Source: Rhizobium mayense
GTDB taxonomy: Bacteria > Pseudomonadota > Alphaproteobacteria > Rhizobiales > Rhizobiaceae
DNA length: 64,000 nucleotides
Direction: 5' to 3'
Assembly (NCBI RefSeq): GCF_030272705.1
Contig: NZ_JARFYM010000002.1
Coordinates: 372,001 to 436,000, forward strand
The notes beneath the pieces are model-generated. The model was not told the origin of the DNA. It ran no database searches and worked only from the letters and a program-made list of their open reading frames with translations. Shown one piece after another: positions 1 to 8,297 of this stretch. How positions within the stretch are numbered: the stretch's first letter is position 1; every line of letters begins with the position of its first letter. The translations under genes were made by a program, and so were the position numbers.

Positions 1-153
1 CATTCTGAGTATAATGTATGTAGCCAGCGCTACTGGCGGGTATGGTTTTGGCCGAAACTGAACTCCGATATAGTTATATTTGGGCTTCTTTGGAAACTCT
101 TCTTCGCAACTATCACGTTTGGATTATTAGGGTCTGGCGTCTCGTTTCAGTTG
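1..153. other. Left-edge sequence without a recognisable gene
   Basis: AT-richer DNA downstream of the queE stop codon. A short inverted repeat GCCAG-N5-CTGGC lies near position 22-36 but has no T run, so I do not call it a terminator. The open frame crossing this part (42-266, plus) runs antisense into queE and has no family resemblance. Confidence 0.4.
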
Positions 154-891
154 CTAAACACCGCGCTTGTTACCCCAAAGCAGAACATGCAGTTGGGGCA
201 GAACCCGTGCCTCGAACCATCCATCATCCGTCACCTTGTCAACGAGCCAGCGCATCCGGTCCATGATGCCGTCTATATCGATCGTTGCGTCGTCCTGATC
301 GGGTAGAGGCGGCGTGTGGTTGCCGGGCTGCAGATAGACCGGCAGGTGCGGATAGCGGGCGGAGGCATCGCGCGCATAGGCATAGTCGCGGTCATCGAAA
401 ACGACGATCTTCAACGCGATCTGCGGTCTATCGCCCGCCTGGCGAAGACAGTCCCCGAATGCATCCCAATCCGTTGCCATGCCGCTCGACGGCGGCTTCG
501 GGCTGAGCACCAGCACATCGAGATCGCCGAACCACTCTTTCGCGATGCTCGCCTGCGTTTCCAGCGCAAAGCTGTAGCCAAGACCATGGCCGTGGGCGAT
601 CAGCGGCCCGAGCGGCTGGATCGCCGGATTGCCGCCGGAAAGCGAAACCATCAGCGGCTTGCCGCCGGAAAGCAGGGTCACCTCCCGCCAGATCTCATCG
701 ACCAACATCGGTTGCCATTGGTCGCGATAATCGCTGTCGACCGCGTGTAGCGTATCGCACCAGGAACAGCGGTAATCGCAGCCACCGGTCCGCACGAACA
801 CGGTCGGAAGGCCGATCAATATTCCCTCGCCCTGGATTGTTGGCCCGAATATCTCACTGACGCGGATCGGGCTCTCTCGCGCCTCGCTCAT
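154..891 (-). CDS. queE: 7-carboxy-7-deazaguanine synthase QueE
   Basis: Radical SAM enzyme converting 6-carboxytetrahydropterin to 7-carboxy-7-deazaguanine in queuosine precursor synthesis. The 245-residue product opens with the QueE signature ([11 protein letters not shown] at 13-23) and carries a CX3CX2C cluster motif at Cys38, Cys42 and Cys45, followed by the glycine-rich SLSGGNP stretch. A longer in-frame start exists at 969, but it would lie deep inside queD. ATG at 891 overlaps the queD stop as ATGA, so I chose it. It is the last gene of a translationally coupled queC-queD-queE operon. Family assignment is very secure. Confidence 0.95.
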   Translation of the reverse strand: MSEARESPIRVSEIFGPTIQGEGILIGLPTVFVRTGGCDYRCSWCDTLHAVDSDYRDQWQPMLVDEIWREVTLLSGGKPLMVSLSGGNPAIQPLGPLIAHGHGLGYSFALETQASIAKEWFGDLDVLVLSPKPPSSGMATDWDAFGDCLRQAGDRPQIALKIVVFDDRDYAYARDASARYPHLPVYLQPGNHTPPLPDQDDATIDIDGIMDRMRWLVDKVTDDGWFEARVLPQLHVLLWGNKRGV

Positions 892-1247
892 GGCCGATAT
901 TCCGCCCAGGTCTTCGGTGTCTCGCTGACGCGCACCGCCGAAGTCTCGGGCAGCCTCTGCCTGCACCAATCATAGAAGTGCTTGGCCAGATATTCCGACG
1001 TCACGCGGTCATGGCCAAGAACCTCGTTCAGATGTCGGTGGTCAAAGCGCTCATCGATGTAGCGCTTCAGCGGCGCTAGCTCGTGATAATCCCGGACAAA
1101 GCCGTCAGCATCGAGCTCGGCGGCCGAAAGCTCCACCTCGACGATATAATTGTGCCCATGCAGCCGGGCGCACTGATGGTCAGCAGGAAGATGCGTGAGT
1201 TGATGTGAGGCCGAGAAGTGAAATTGCTTGGTGATGCGGAACATCAC
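888..1247 (-). CDS. queD: 6-carboxytetrahydropterin synthase QueD
   Basis: Converts dihydroneopterin triphosphate to 6-carboxy-5,6,7,8-tetrahydropterin, the step before QueE. The 119-residue protein has the expected zinc histidines His15 (SASH) and His30/His32 (LHGHNY), catalytic Cys26 just before them, and the DHRHLNEV block. Its start overlaps the queC stop by 4 bases and its stop overlaps the queE start by 4 bases, so the three proteins are probably made in step from one mRNA under the riboswitch upstream of queC. Confidence 0.95.
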   Translation of the reverse strand: MMFRITKQFHFSASHQLTHLPADHQCARLHGHNYIVEVELSAAELDADGFVRDYHELAPLKRYIDERFDHRHLNEVLGHDRVTSEYLAKHFYDWCRQRLPETSAVRVSETPKTWAEYRP

Positions 1248-1954
1248 TTCACCTCCTCGGCCGAAAAGCCGGCCGTCGTCGCAACCCAGAAATCTGGATC
1301 GTCATATTCCGTCGGATCTTCGACACCGGCGAGCTGGAAGGCCTCGCGCCGTTCGACGCAGGTGCCGCAACGGCCGCAGTGACGAATGCCGCCCTTGTAG
1401 CAAGACCAGGTCTCGGCAAACGGCGTGCCGTTTTTCGCGCCGTCGGTCACGACGTCTGCCTTGGAGACGGTGACAAAGGGCGCATAGAGCGAAACGCTGG
1501 CGTAGCCATCGAGGGCATGGTTCTGCATTTGCTGAAAGGCATCGATGAAGCCCGGCCGGCAATCTGGATAGATGAAATGATCGCCGCCATGAACGGCAAC
1601 GGCGACAGCGTCCGCTTTCTGCGTGGCGGCAAGGCCGAAGGCGATCGCGAGCATGATGGCGTTGCGGTTCGGAACGACGGTCGCCTTCATCGTTTCCTCG
1701 GCATAATGTCCGTCCGGCACTTCGACGTCATCCGTCAAAGCCGATCCGGTCAGGTGCTTGCCGATGGCAGTAATGTCGATGATATGATGCGGCACGCCGA
1801 GGCGCTTGGCGCAGGCGGCGGCAAAATCCAATTCCTTGCGATGCCGCTGTCCGTAATCGAACGAGATGAGTCCGATGAGTTGATGTTCCGCCGCGACTTT
1901 ATGGGCAAGCGAAACGGAGTCCAGTCCGCCGGAGCAGACGACGATGGTCTTCAT
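1244..1954 (-). CDS. queC: 7-cyano-7-deazaguanine synthase QueC
   Basis: ATP-dependent enzyme turning 7-carboxy-7-deazaguanine into preQ0. The 236-residue protein has the PP-loop SGGLDS at 8-13 and a C-terminal zinc cluster of four cysteines (CYKGGIRHCGRCGTC). It is the first gene of the queCDE operon. The ribosome binding site AAGGG sits 9 bases before the ATG and belongs to the 3' tail of a preQ1-I riboswitch, so translation of this gene should fall when preQ1 or preQ0 accumulates. The order C-D-E is common in Proteobacteria. Confidence 0.95.
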   Translation of the reverse strand: MKTIVVCSGGLDSVSLAHKVAAEHQLIGLISFDYGQRHRKELDFAAACAKRLGVPHHIIDITAIGKHLTGSALTDDVEVPDGHYAEETMKATVVPNRNAIMLAIAFGLAATQKADAVAVAVHGGDHFIYPDCRPGFIDAFQQMQNHALDGYASVSLYAPFVTVSKADVVTDGAKNGTPFAETWSCYKGGIRHCGRCGTCVERREAFQLAGVEDPTEYDDPDFWVATTAGFSAEEVK

Positions 1955-1963
1955 ATTTTGGAT

Positions 1964-1994
1964 CCCTTGTTTTGACCGGGTGGGCTGCGACCGG
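1964..1994 (-). promoter_or_regulatory. preQ1-I riboswitch controlling queC translation
   Basis: Read on the minus strand, a 4-bp stem CCGG/CCGG encloses the loop TCGCAGCCCAC. It is followed by the A-rich tail TCAAAACAAGGG. The loop start GGTCGCAG and tail AAAACAAGG match, as I recall it, the crystallised Thermoanaerobacter tengcongensis preQ1-I aptamer. The tail would form the H-type pseudoknot on ligand binding and includes the queC Shine-Dalgarno sequence, which implies translational repression rather than termination. A separate perfect hairpin (TAGCTTT/AAAGCTA, 2001-2017) sits just 5' of it. Confidence 0.85.
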
Positions 1995-2131
1995 ATATTT
2001 TAGCTTTCCAAAAGCTATGCGGGGTCACTAGCAGCAGATCCCGTAAGAAGCAAGGCGTGCGCGATCATTCAAACAAGATCGCTCTGACGTCGTTGGCCGC
2101 TGCAGCGGCGCCTGGCGGCGGCCGACGATAA

Positions 2132-2413
2132 GTCGACCGCAACGCAAATCGCAGAATTGCGTGGAAGCCCCGCGTCAAGATCGACGTCAGCGGTGCGTAT
2201 AGCGCCACGATGCCGGTAAGCCGCTGGGCGTCGCAGGACTGCCTCATCGAAACAAATGTCGATAACGCTCTGCTTGATGCCATGAAGACGAAACCCGCGG
2301 CCACCGTCACGGTGACAACTCCGGACGGGAAAACCATACCGATCAAACTGATACTTGACGGCTTTCCAGAAGCGTTCGCAGCGACGAAAGCCGCAGTCCG
2401 GGGCGGCAAGTAG
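2132..2413 (+). pseudogene. C-terminal remnant of an IalB-family (invasion associated locus B) protein
   Basis: The frame ending at 2413 encodes a stretch like the end of IalB-family secreted proteins: a short beta segment, a cysteine in DCLIE, an NALLDAMK helix, a TPDGKTIPIKL strand pair and a final GFPEAFAAT helix. The usual first cysteine of the CX5C pair reads as Trp (TGG) here. An in-frame TAA at 2129 cuts off everything upstream, and I find no signal peptide or N-terminal domain in any frame between 1990 and 2130. It is either a truncated gene or a decayed one. An ATG at 2210 could give a 67-residue peptide. Confidence 0.5.
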
Positions 2414-2633
2414 CCTCAGCCCGCACCAAAGCAGCCACCATTCCACTTTTGTCGCAATCGCGGTAGGCACCGTACTTCGCGGCATATCGCGTTCGGCGTC
2501 TTAATCTTGTTTCTTAAACTTAACAGCACATCTCCGAAGACAAACAAACCTTTAGTATTTATGGGATTACAAATATAGAATATTGCGGCAAAGAATTTGA
2601 CTAAACAAAGATAATGAAAGAATTCTGGCGTCA

Positions 2634-3545
2634 ATGGCCTTCACAGCAAAAGAGCTCAGCCAAAACGAGAACTTTCTGTCCGCTATATTGCGCAGCGCGC
2701 ATGAGCTCATGGCGATATACGACGAGAACCCTCGTATAGCCTCGATCTTTGCCGCACAACAAAGATGGCTTCTGGCGCATGCCGGCTATGCCCTGTTTCT
2801 CGGCTACCCAGATAATCCTGCGCCCGCACTCTATACGGGCCGGTTTGTCGATTTCGCAGTCAAGCACAAAATCGCGAGCCGCAACACGGCGGCTGCCTTC
2901 CTGAAGGAAATGATTGCCTATCGCTTCGTACGGCCGATCGTCGGCAGCTCCGACCGCCGCATTACCTTGCTAGAGCCCACCGAGATGACCAGTGAATACC
3001 TGGCCCGCTGGATCTATACGCATTTGCTCGTCCTGGACATGCTGGACGGCGGCGACAGGATGGCCAGAACGACCGCCAGCGCCGGCTCGGTGCTGCGAAT
3101 GCAGCCAATGATCGCCAAGATGATCCTGGACAGCGAAAGCCTGAGGGATCCCGGCGTGACCTTCGCTCTGTTCAACTGGGCGACCTCCGGCGGCGTGGTG
3201 ATGGACTATCTCATCTCCCGAATCAGCAAGATCGATCCCACCTCGGACAAAGTCTTGATCGGCGCGATCTCACCGAAGGTCATCCAGAGCCAATTCATGA
3301 TTTCGAGCGCTCATCTGAAGCGGCTTTTGAAACAGGCAACAGACCTCGGAAGCGTCGGCTGGGTCGGCGCTCCCGGCAGGAGCAGCTTCTGGCTTTCCCG
3401 AAACTTCGTCGCGGAATATTGGAACTACCAGGCCGAGAAATACGCAATCGTCGACACCGCCTACCAGGCGGTTCTCGGCCTGCCGGACTATTCAGCCCAA
3501 TCTAGCGAAGAGTTTCTGGCGCGAGCGCTCGCAATTTCAGCGTAA
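2634..3545 (+). CDS. Hypothetical protein with possible winged-helix segments
   Basis: A 303-residue soluble protein without a signal peptide or membrane segment. I do not recognise the family. Two stretches look like winged-helix DNA-binding folds. Residues about 65-110 contain a helix with ASRNTAAAFLKEMI followed by basic RRITLLEP, and residues about 210-255 contain AHLKRLLKQATDLGSVGW. This hints at a transcription factor, possibly MarR-like, but the evidence is only pattern-level. It stands alone, preceded by about 220 bases of AT-rich sequence that probably holds its promoter. Confidence 0.7.
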   Translation: MAFTAKELSQNENFLSAILRSAHELMAIYDENPRIASIFAAQQRWLLAHAGYALFLGYPDNPAPALYTGRFVDFAVKHKIASRNTAAAFLKEMIAYRFVRPIVGSSDRRITLLEPTEMTSEYLARWIYTHLLVLDMLDGGDRMARTTASAGSVLRMQPMIAKMILDSESLRDPGVTFALFNWATSGGVVMDYLISRISKIDPTSDKVLIGAISPKVIQSQFMISSAHLKRLLKQATDLGSVGWVGAPGRSSFWLSRNFVAEYWNYQAEKYAIVDTAYQAVLGLPDYSAQSSEEFLARALAISA

Positions 3546-3684
3546 GAGCAACGACTCGCAAGGCTGAAGCGGCCGCGCCTTCCGATTGAATGTCGAGCAG
3601 TGTTCGGTGAGGTGGATGCTTGCCCCGCACCCAGGACGGCTTTTATGGCACCATTTGAGGATGGCGGGGCAAGGATCAATGAGC

Positions 3685-3846
3685 TCAGCGCTCGTCGGCG
3701 GGCGTGGGGACGATCTTGTCGGCTGCATCGATCTCCGGCACGACCTTAAACGGTGAGCGCTCGACCTGAACCAGCCGCCACTCGTTTTCCAGACGATCGA
3801 CCACATGTGCGGGTATCTCCTTCCGCACCGTTTCACGCTCTTGCAT
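3685..3846 (-). CDS. Small hypothetical protein, 53 residues
   Basis: Short, highly charged protein starting MQERETVRKEIP. ATG at 3846 follows a strong AAGGGAGG ribosome binding site 6 bases upstream, which argues that this short frame is translated and that the longer open frame up to 3906 is not the true start. No domain is recognised. Downstream, a perfect 10-bp inverted repeat (3619-3628 with 3664-3673, CTTGCCCCGC/GCGGGGCAAG, loop 35 bases) could end transcription from either side. Confidence 0.6.
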   Translation of the reverse strand: MQERETVRKEIPAHVVDRLENEWRLVQVERSPFKVVPEIDAADKIVPTPADER

Positions 3847-4348
3847 TAAGGCCTCCCTTATAAAGACATTAGCTGAATGCCATGGGAGAAATGCTTTGTA
3901 AATCACAGCATTAAAAAGTTTAAACGATTGAATTTATTTTAATCGATTAAAGCCGTGTCCGCGGATGTGGACATCATTTGTAACGGCTATGGTTTGAATG
4001 TCATCGTAGCCGCTCCCCGGCTCGCCTTGTCGTTATCCGCATAAGCTTCGACGGCGGCCCCGAAGTCGGCAAGGCATCGGACGTGGGGTCGATCCTGCCG
4101 ATCGTCCGAGCACCGGAAAGACGTATGAGGCGTTCGCAATCCCCGATGTTGAGCAGCACGAGCCGAGGGCTATTACGCTATGAGCTACCGCTACTGAAGG
4201 CCACCTCGCTGCGGCAACGATGGCCGCGACCCAAAATGATCGAATTTGATCATTTTCTGCTGAAATGATGTCCATCTCGCTCCCATCGGCATGCATTTTT
4301 ATTGATGTGGTCCATCAATTCTACAAAATTGCGCCAAGAGGAGACCAA
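3847..4348. other. Intergenic region upstream of the hybrid regulator
   Basis: About 500 bases with no convincing gene. It holds a perfect 14-bp palindrome TTTAATCGATTAAA (3938-3951) and GTTTAAAC nearby in AT-rich DNA, and the separate dyad listed at 4233-4256. One plus frame around 4075-4190 reads like the end of a protein (TGKTYEAFAIPDVE, then a stop) but I cannot place it. It could be a decayed gene end. Confidence 0.4.
4233..4256. promoter_or_regulatory. Candidate operator dyad AAAATGATC-N6-GATCATTTT
   Basis: A perfect inverted repeat with 9-bp arms and a 6-base spacer, 92 bases upstream of the regulator start at 4349. A third, partial copy of the half site (GAAATGATG) follows at about 4263. 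Its position suggests autoregulation and control of the whole downstream operon by the DeoR/LacI-like protein. The link to that protein is an inference from position. Confidence 0.6.
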
Positions 4349-6109
4349 ATGATCAAAGAGCAAAGGCACGCGAGGATCCTTTCCATATTGCGCCGGCAGG
4401 GCGTGGTCAGCATGGAGGAGTTGTGCCAATCGATGCCCGGCGTCGCCGCTGTCACAATCAGGCGCGATTTGGCGCAACTGGACGAACTCGGTGCTCTCCG
4501 GCGACGCCATGGTGGCGCGGTCCTGCCGGATGACGCACTCGTTCGAGCGAACGGAATTCTCCCGGGAACCGAATTGAGCCCTTTGGAATCCGATCTCGAC
4601 TCCCTGAATGCCGTCATTCTTCCGCCCATTATCGGCCGTGGAAGCAATGTCCTGCGACGCGAAATCGTTCGCCGCGGAATTCCGTTCATTGCGGAAAGTG
4701 CCGCCCAGGAAGGTGGCGCCTATCTCGGACCGGACAACTTCACCGCAGGCGTCGAACTCGGGCGACTGGCGGCAACCGAAATGGCTGGCAAATCCGTTTC
4801 CATGCTGCTGATCGGCGTTGCCGAATTGCCCAACACGCGCGAGCGGGTCGCCGGTTTTGAGGCGGGTTTGGCGGAGGGCGGCCTGCGACCGGCTGCGGTC
4901 CATCGCGTGAATGGGCAAGGCAGCTACAGGATCGGCCTGCGTGTCGCCCATGACGCCTTTGCCGCCGACGAGGCAATCAATCTTGTTTTCGCCGTCAACG
5001 ATCATGCAGCTATCGCCGGTATAGAGGCAGCCGAGCGCATGAAGAGGCGGGTCGCTGTCTATTCAATGGGCGGCGAGAGTGCCGGTTTCATGGCACGGCT
5101 TGCGGAAACGGGGCCGCTACGCGCCGTCGGCGCTCTGTTTCCGGAGGTGGTGGGTCGTCTCGGCATCGACATGGCGGTGCTCGGAATACTCGGGCAAACC
5201 CTGTCCGACACTGTCACGCCGCATGCCGTCATCACGCCGCAAACGCTTGCCGACTATTTCGAAGACGGGACGGAAGGCTGGCGACTGAAGGACGATGTTC
5301 TTGAGCGGTTGAGCAGTATCCGGCTCGGGTTCAACGCGAAGCTTCTGCGTTCCCGCCGCATCGGTTTCCTGCCGCATTATCCCGCCCACGATTGGTACCG
5401 CAGCATGGCAAGCGCCATGCAGGCGCGATGCAAGGCCTATGGGGCGACACTCGTGGTCTCGCCACCGCATCACGGCATTTCCGCGGAAATCGCCCGGCTG
5501 CGCCGGGAAATCGCGAAGACGGCCGTACTGCTGCTGCGGCCCGGCATGGTCGTCGCGCTCAATGACGGCCAGGCGAACCTTTTCCTGGCAGAGGAACTGC
5601 GCAACACCGCTGCGCGAAAACCGGAGCAACTTCAGGGCGTCACTATCGTGACCAATTCGCTCGATGTGCTGCATGCCTTGGAGGACATGTCCGCTATCAA
5701 GGTGGTCCTGACGGCGGGAGAATACCAGAAGGCCGATCGTTGCCTTGTCGGGCCGAGCCTCGGAGTCATTTTCGAGCAGGTTCGCCCGCATCTCGCGTTT
5801 ATCGCGACGGATGGCATCACGCCGAGTTTCGGCCTGTCCTCGCTGGACGAGCGGCGCGCACTCGCCGCCCGGCGGATCATCAACGCGGCGCAGGTCACGA
5901 TCGCCCTTGCCGATAGCGTCGCGCTCGGCTCCGACGCCAACCATCGCATCGCCGGCATTTCGCAGATCAGATCCGTGCTCACGGACGACGGCGCCTTGCC
6001 GGAGGATCGGCAGCGCTTGCGTTCGGTCGGCGTCGACGTGCTGATCGCCGGCGAAGCCCCTTCCGAGCCACCGGTAGAGGTGGACGGAATCTATCAAAGC
6101 CAAATCTAG
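4349..6109 (+). CDS. Hybrid transcriptional regulator: DeoR helix-turn-helix, PBP-like domain and DeoR C-terminal sensor
   Basis: A 586-residue cytoplasmic regulator, more than twice the usual DeoR length of about 250. Residues 1-60 are a DeoR helix-turn-helix (RHARILSILRRQGVVSMEEL, then VTIRRDLAQLDELG). Residues about 80-300 resemble the ligand domain of LacI-type regulators and ribose-binding proteins. About 335-390 looks like the opening strand of such a fold (RRIGFLPHY, MQARCKAYGATLVVS). About 400-575 is a DeoR sensor domain (ALNDGQANLFLAEEL, VTIVTNSLDVL, DGITPSFGLSS). ATG 4349 follows AGAGGAG; the longer frame to 4265 has no such site. It heads the operon it probably controls. Confidence 0.8.
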   Translation: MIKEQRHARILSILRRQGVVSMEELCQSMPGVAAVTIRRDLAQLDELGALRRRHGGAVLPDDALVRANGILPGTELSPLESDLDSLNAVILPPIIGRGSNVLRREIVRRGIPFIAESAAQEGGAYLGPDNFTAGVELGRLAATEMAGKSVSMLLIGVAELPNTRERVAGFEAGLAEGGLRPAAVHRVNGQGSYRIGLRVAHDAFAADEAINLVFAVNDHAAIAGIEAAERMKRRVAVYSMGGESAGFMARLAETGPLRAVGALFPEVVGRLGIDMAVLGILGQTLSDTVTPHAVITPQTLADYFEDGTEGWRLKDDVLERLSSIRLGFNAKLLRSRRIGFLPHYPAHDWYRSMASAMQARCKAYGATLVVSPPHHGISAEIARLRREIAKTAVLLLRPGMVVALNDGQANLFLAEELRNTAARKPEQLQGVTIVTNSLDVLHALEDMSAIKVVLTAGEYQKADRCLVGPSLGVIFEQVRPHLAFIATDGITPSFGLSSLDERRALAARRIINAAQVTIALADSVALGSDANHRIAGISQIRSVLTDDGALPEDRQRLRSVGVDVLIAGEAPSEPPVEVDGIYQSQI

Positions 6110-6137
6110 AACAATCGCATACCAAGGGAGGAGCATC

Positions 6138-7355
6138 ATGACGAAACTATTATTGAAGGCAGTCACGTTAGGAGCAGCATTGCTCGCGGCAGGTTCAGCG
6201 CTGGCGCAGCAGACGACACTGCAGTTCTGGGACAACCAACAGACCGAAAGCGGCCTGTCGGGCGTTCAGAAGGCGGCGGTCGAGCGGTTCATGAAGGAAA
6301 ACCCCGATATCAAGGTCGAGGTGACGACCGTTCCCTATCCGGAATATCAGCAGCGTCTCCTGACCGCAGTGCAAGGTGGTAACGCGCCGGATGTCGCGAC
6401 TTTAGACCAGATCTGGGTCGGCGCCTTCGCCAAGGCAGGTGCGATTGCGGATTTGACCGGAAAGGCGAGTTCCGCTGGCATTTCCCGCGACGGCTTCTTC
6501 GGCGGCGCATGGGACTCGGCGGTGCTGGACGGCAAGCTTTACGGCATCCCGTTCAATGTCGATGTCTGGCAGTTCAGCTATTATAACAAGGCGTTGCTGG
6601 ATGCGGCCAAAATCGACCCCGCCAGCCTTGCGACCTTCGACGGACTAAAGACTGCGGCCGATAAGCTGACGGCAAATGGCAAATTCGGCGTCGGGCTCTT
6701 CGGCCATAAGGGCGAAGATACCGTCGTTGTGGGCAACTCCTTCATCTTCTCGAATGGCGGCCGCATTCTGAAGGAGGACGGCAGTTGCGCGTTGACGGAA
6801 GCACCGGCAGTCGACGCGCTGACCTATCTGCAGGGCCTGGCCAAGTCGGCGCCAGCCGGCATCCTGAATGCTTCCTCTGGCGACATGCGCGAACTCTTCC
6901 TCAACGGCTCGCTCGCTATCGAGTTCTGGCCAGCTCTGGAACAGCCGACCTTGCAAAAGAGCAAGCTCGACTGGGGCTTCGTCAACGGAACGGCGCCAGC
7001 GGACAAGACGCCTGTGGGAACCTTCGGCGGCTGGAACCTCGCAGTCTTCCAATCGTCGCCGCATCAGGAAGCAGCTTGGAAGTTCATTCAGTTCATGGTG
7101 CGTGAGGACGTCAACGGCGACGTGGTTGACCTCATCCCCGCCAACAAGAAGGCGGCCGAGGCCTTCCTGCAGAAGAACCGCAAGGATCCGAAGGCCATCA
7201 TGACGCAGCTCGACAACGCCAAGGCGCGCCCGCTCTCGCCGCGCTACCTTGAGCTTGCCGACGCCCAAATCGCGATGTTCCAGGACATTTATGGTGGAAC
7301 CGATCCGAAAGCAGCTGCCGCCAAGGCGTGCAGCATCATCGATACCCTCAAGTAA
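6138..7355 (+). CDS. Sugar-type ABC transporter substrate-binding protein
   Basis: A 405-residue periplasmic family 1 (UgpB/MalE-like) binding protein. Residues 1-23 are a signal peptide ending SALAQ. The mature part opens TTLQFWDNQQTESG and includes TVPYPEYQQRLLTAVQGGNAPDVATLDQIW, read here as two motifs, which is typical of oligosaccharide and polyol binders. A strong AGGGAGGAG site precedes the ATG. It starts the transporter part of the operon behind the hybrid regulator, with permeases and ATPase downstream. The ligand cannot be read from sequence; the neighbouring CoA-pathway genes suggest something that ends as an acyl-CoA. Confidence 0.9.
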   Translation: MTKLLLKAVTLGAALLAAGSALAQQTTLQFWDNQQTESGLSGVQKAAVERFMKENPDIKVEVTTVPYPEYQQRLLTAVQGGNAPDVATLDQIWVGAFAKAGAIADLTGKASSAGISRDGFFGGAWDSAVLDGKLYGIPFNVDVWQFSYYNKALLDAAKIDPASLATFDGLKTAADKLTANGKFGVGLFGHKGEDTVVVGNSFIFSNGGRILKEDGSCALTEAPAVDALTYLQGLAKSAPAGILNASSGDMRELFLNGSLAIEFWPALEQPTLQKSKLDWGFVNGTAPADKTPVGTFGGWNLAVFQSSPHQEAAWKFIQFMVREDVNGDVVDLIPANKKAAEAFLQKNRKDPKAIMTQLDNAKARPLSPRYLELADAQIAMFQDIYGGTDPKAAAAKACSIIDTLK

Positions 7356-7365
7356 TTCCACCTTC

Positions 7366-7393
7366 TACCGCATCCCGAAATCGGGATGCGGTA
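7366..7393. repeat. Perfect hairpin between binding-protein and permease genes
   Basis: TACCGCATCCCGA is followed after two bases by its exact complement, giving a 12-13 bp stem. It begins 11 bases after the binding-protein stop codon. A hairpin here typically stabilises the upstream mRNA segment so that more binding protein than permease is made. The same sequence type may also occur as a dispersed repeat, which cannot be tested from this window. Confidence 0.7.
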
Positions 7394-7412
7394 CCAGGAC
7401 AAGGTCATTCCC

Positions 7413-8297
7413 ATGCGCCAAGATCGCTGGTTACACTGGCTGCTTCTTGCTCCCGCCCTCATCGTCATGGCGGTCATGCTCTACTATCCGATGTTCGGCA
7501 CCGTTTATGAGAGCTTTCATGAAACAAGTTTTCTGAATCCCAATCCGAAGTTTGTCGGCTTCGCGCTCTATCAACGCGTCCTCGCCGACGGCACATTCTA
7601 TACGGTTCTGCTGAATTCTGTCTCTTGGACGCTCGGCGTTGTCCTGCTGCAGAACATCCTCGGCTTTCTGACCGCACTTCTTCTCAATCAGCAGCTTCCC
7701 ATGCAGGGCATGCTGCGGGCCATCGTTCTGCTACCCTTCATTCTGCCGGGCGTGGTTGCGGCCATTCTCTGGCGCTTCATGTATGATCCGCAACTCGGCC
7801 TGGTGAATTCGCTGCTGCTGCAGACGGGCTTGATCGACAACAGCATCGCCTGGCTTGCCGATAGCCGCATGGCCATGGCGTCCGTCATCATCGCAGCGGT
7901 CTGGAAGGGTTTTCCGTTCTCCATGTTGATCTATCTCGCTGCCTTGCAGAACGTCGATCAGAGCCAGATCGAGGCTGCAACGCTCGATGGAGCCGGCCCG
8001 GTGCGCAGGCTCTTCGACGTGACGCTGCCGGCCATCCGTGATGTCGTCGTCGTCAATATCGTGCTGACGCTGATCCTGACCTTCAACTACTTCGACATCA
8101 TCTGGGTGCTGACCAAGGGTGGTCCGCAATCGGCGACCCACATCTTCCCGACCAAGATCTTCGAGACGGGCTTCGGACAATTCCGCTTCGGCGAGGCCGC
8201 CACCTATGGGGTGTTCTCGATCCTCGTGCTCGCGGTTCTCGTGGCGCTCTATGCCATCGTCCAGGGCGGAGCCAATCGCCGGAGGGCTGCGGCATGA
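7413..8297 (+). CDS. Sugar-type ABC transporter permease (MalF/UgpA family)
   Basis: A 294-residue inner-membrane protein with about six transmembrane segments and the EAA loop (EAATLDGAGPVRRLFDVTLP) that docks the ATPase. I chose ATG 7413 because an AAGGT site precedes it by 7 bases. The in-frame ATG at 7386 lies inside the hairpin stem and would add nine residues of no clear origin. It overlaps the next permease gene by 4 bases (ATGA). Partners are the binding protein at 6138 and ATPase at 11749. Confidence 0.9.
   Translation: MRQDRWLHWLLLAPALIVMAVMLYYPMFGTVYESFHETSFLNPNPKFVGFALYQRVLADGTFYTVLLNSVSWTLGVVLLQNILGFLTALLLNQQLPMQGMLRAIVLLPFILPGVVAAILWRFMYDPQLGLVNSLLLQTGLIDNSIAWLADSRMAMASVIIAAVWKGFPFSMLIYLAALQNVDQSQIEAATLDGAGPVRRLFDVTLPAIRDVVVVNIVLTLILTFNYFDIIWVLTKGGPQSATHIFPTKIFETGFGQFRFGEAATYGVFSILVLAVLVALYAIVQGGANRRRAAA

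Noticed and set aside
3619..3673. 10-bp inverted repeat as a rho-independent terminator
   Set aside because: The 35-base loop and lack of a T run make it a poor terminator; recorded only in the neighbouring gene entry.
4075..4190. Possible C-terminal coding remnant in the gap before the hybrid regulator
   Set aside because: Reads plausibly for about 28 codons but matches no family I know, so it is mentioned only as part of the gap.
5117..6235. 372-codon minus frame opposite the hybrid regulator
   Set aside because: No motif; the plus strand has a clear DeoR sensor domain here.
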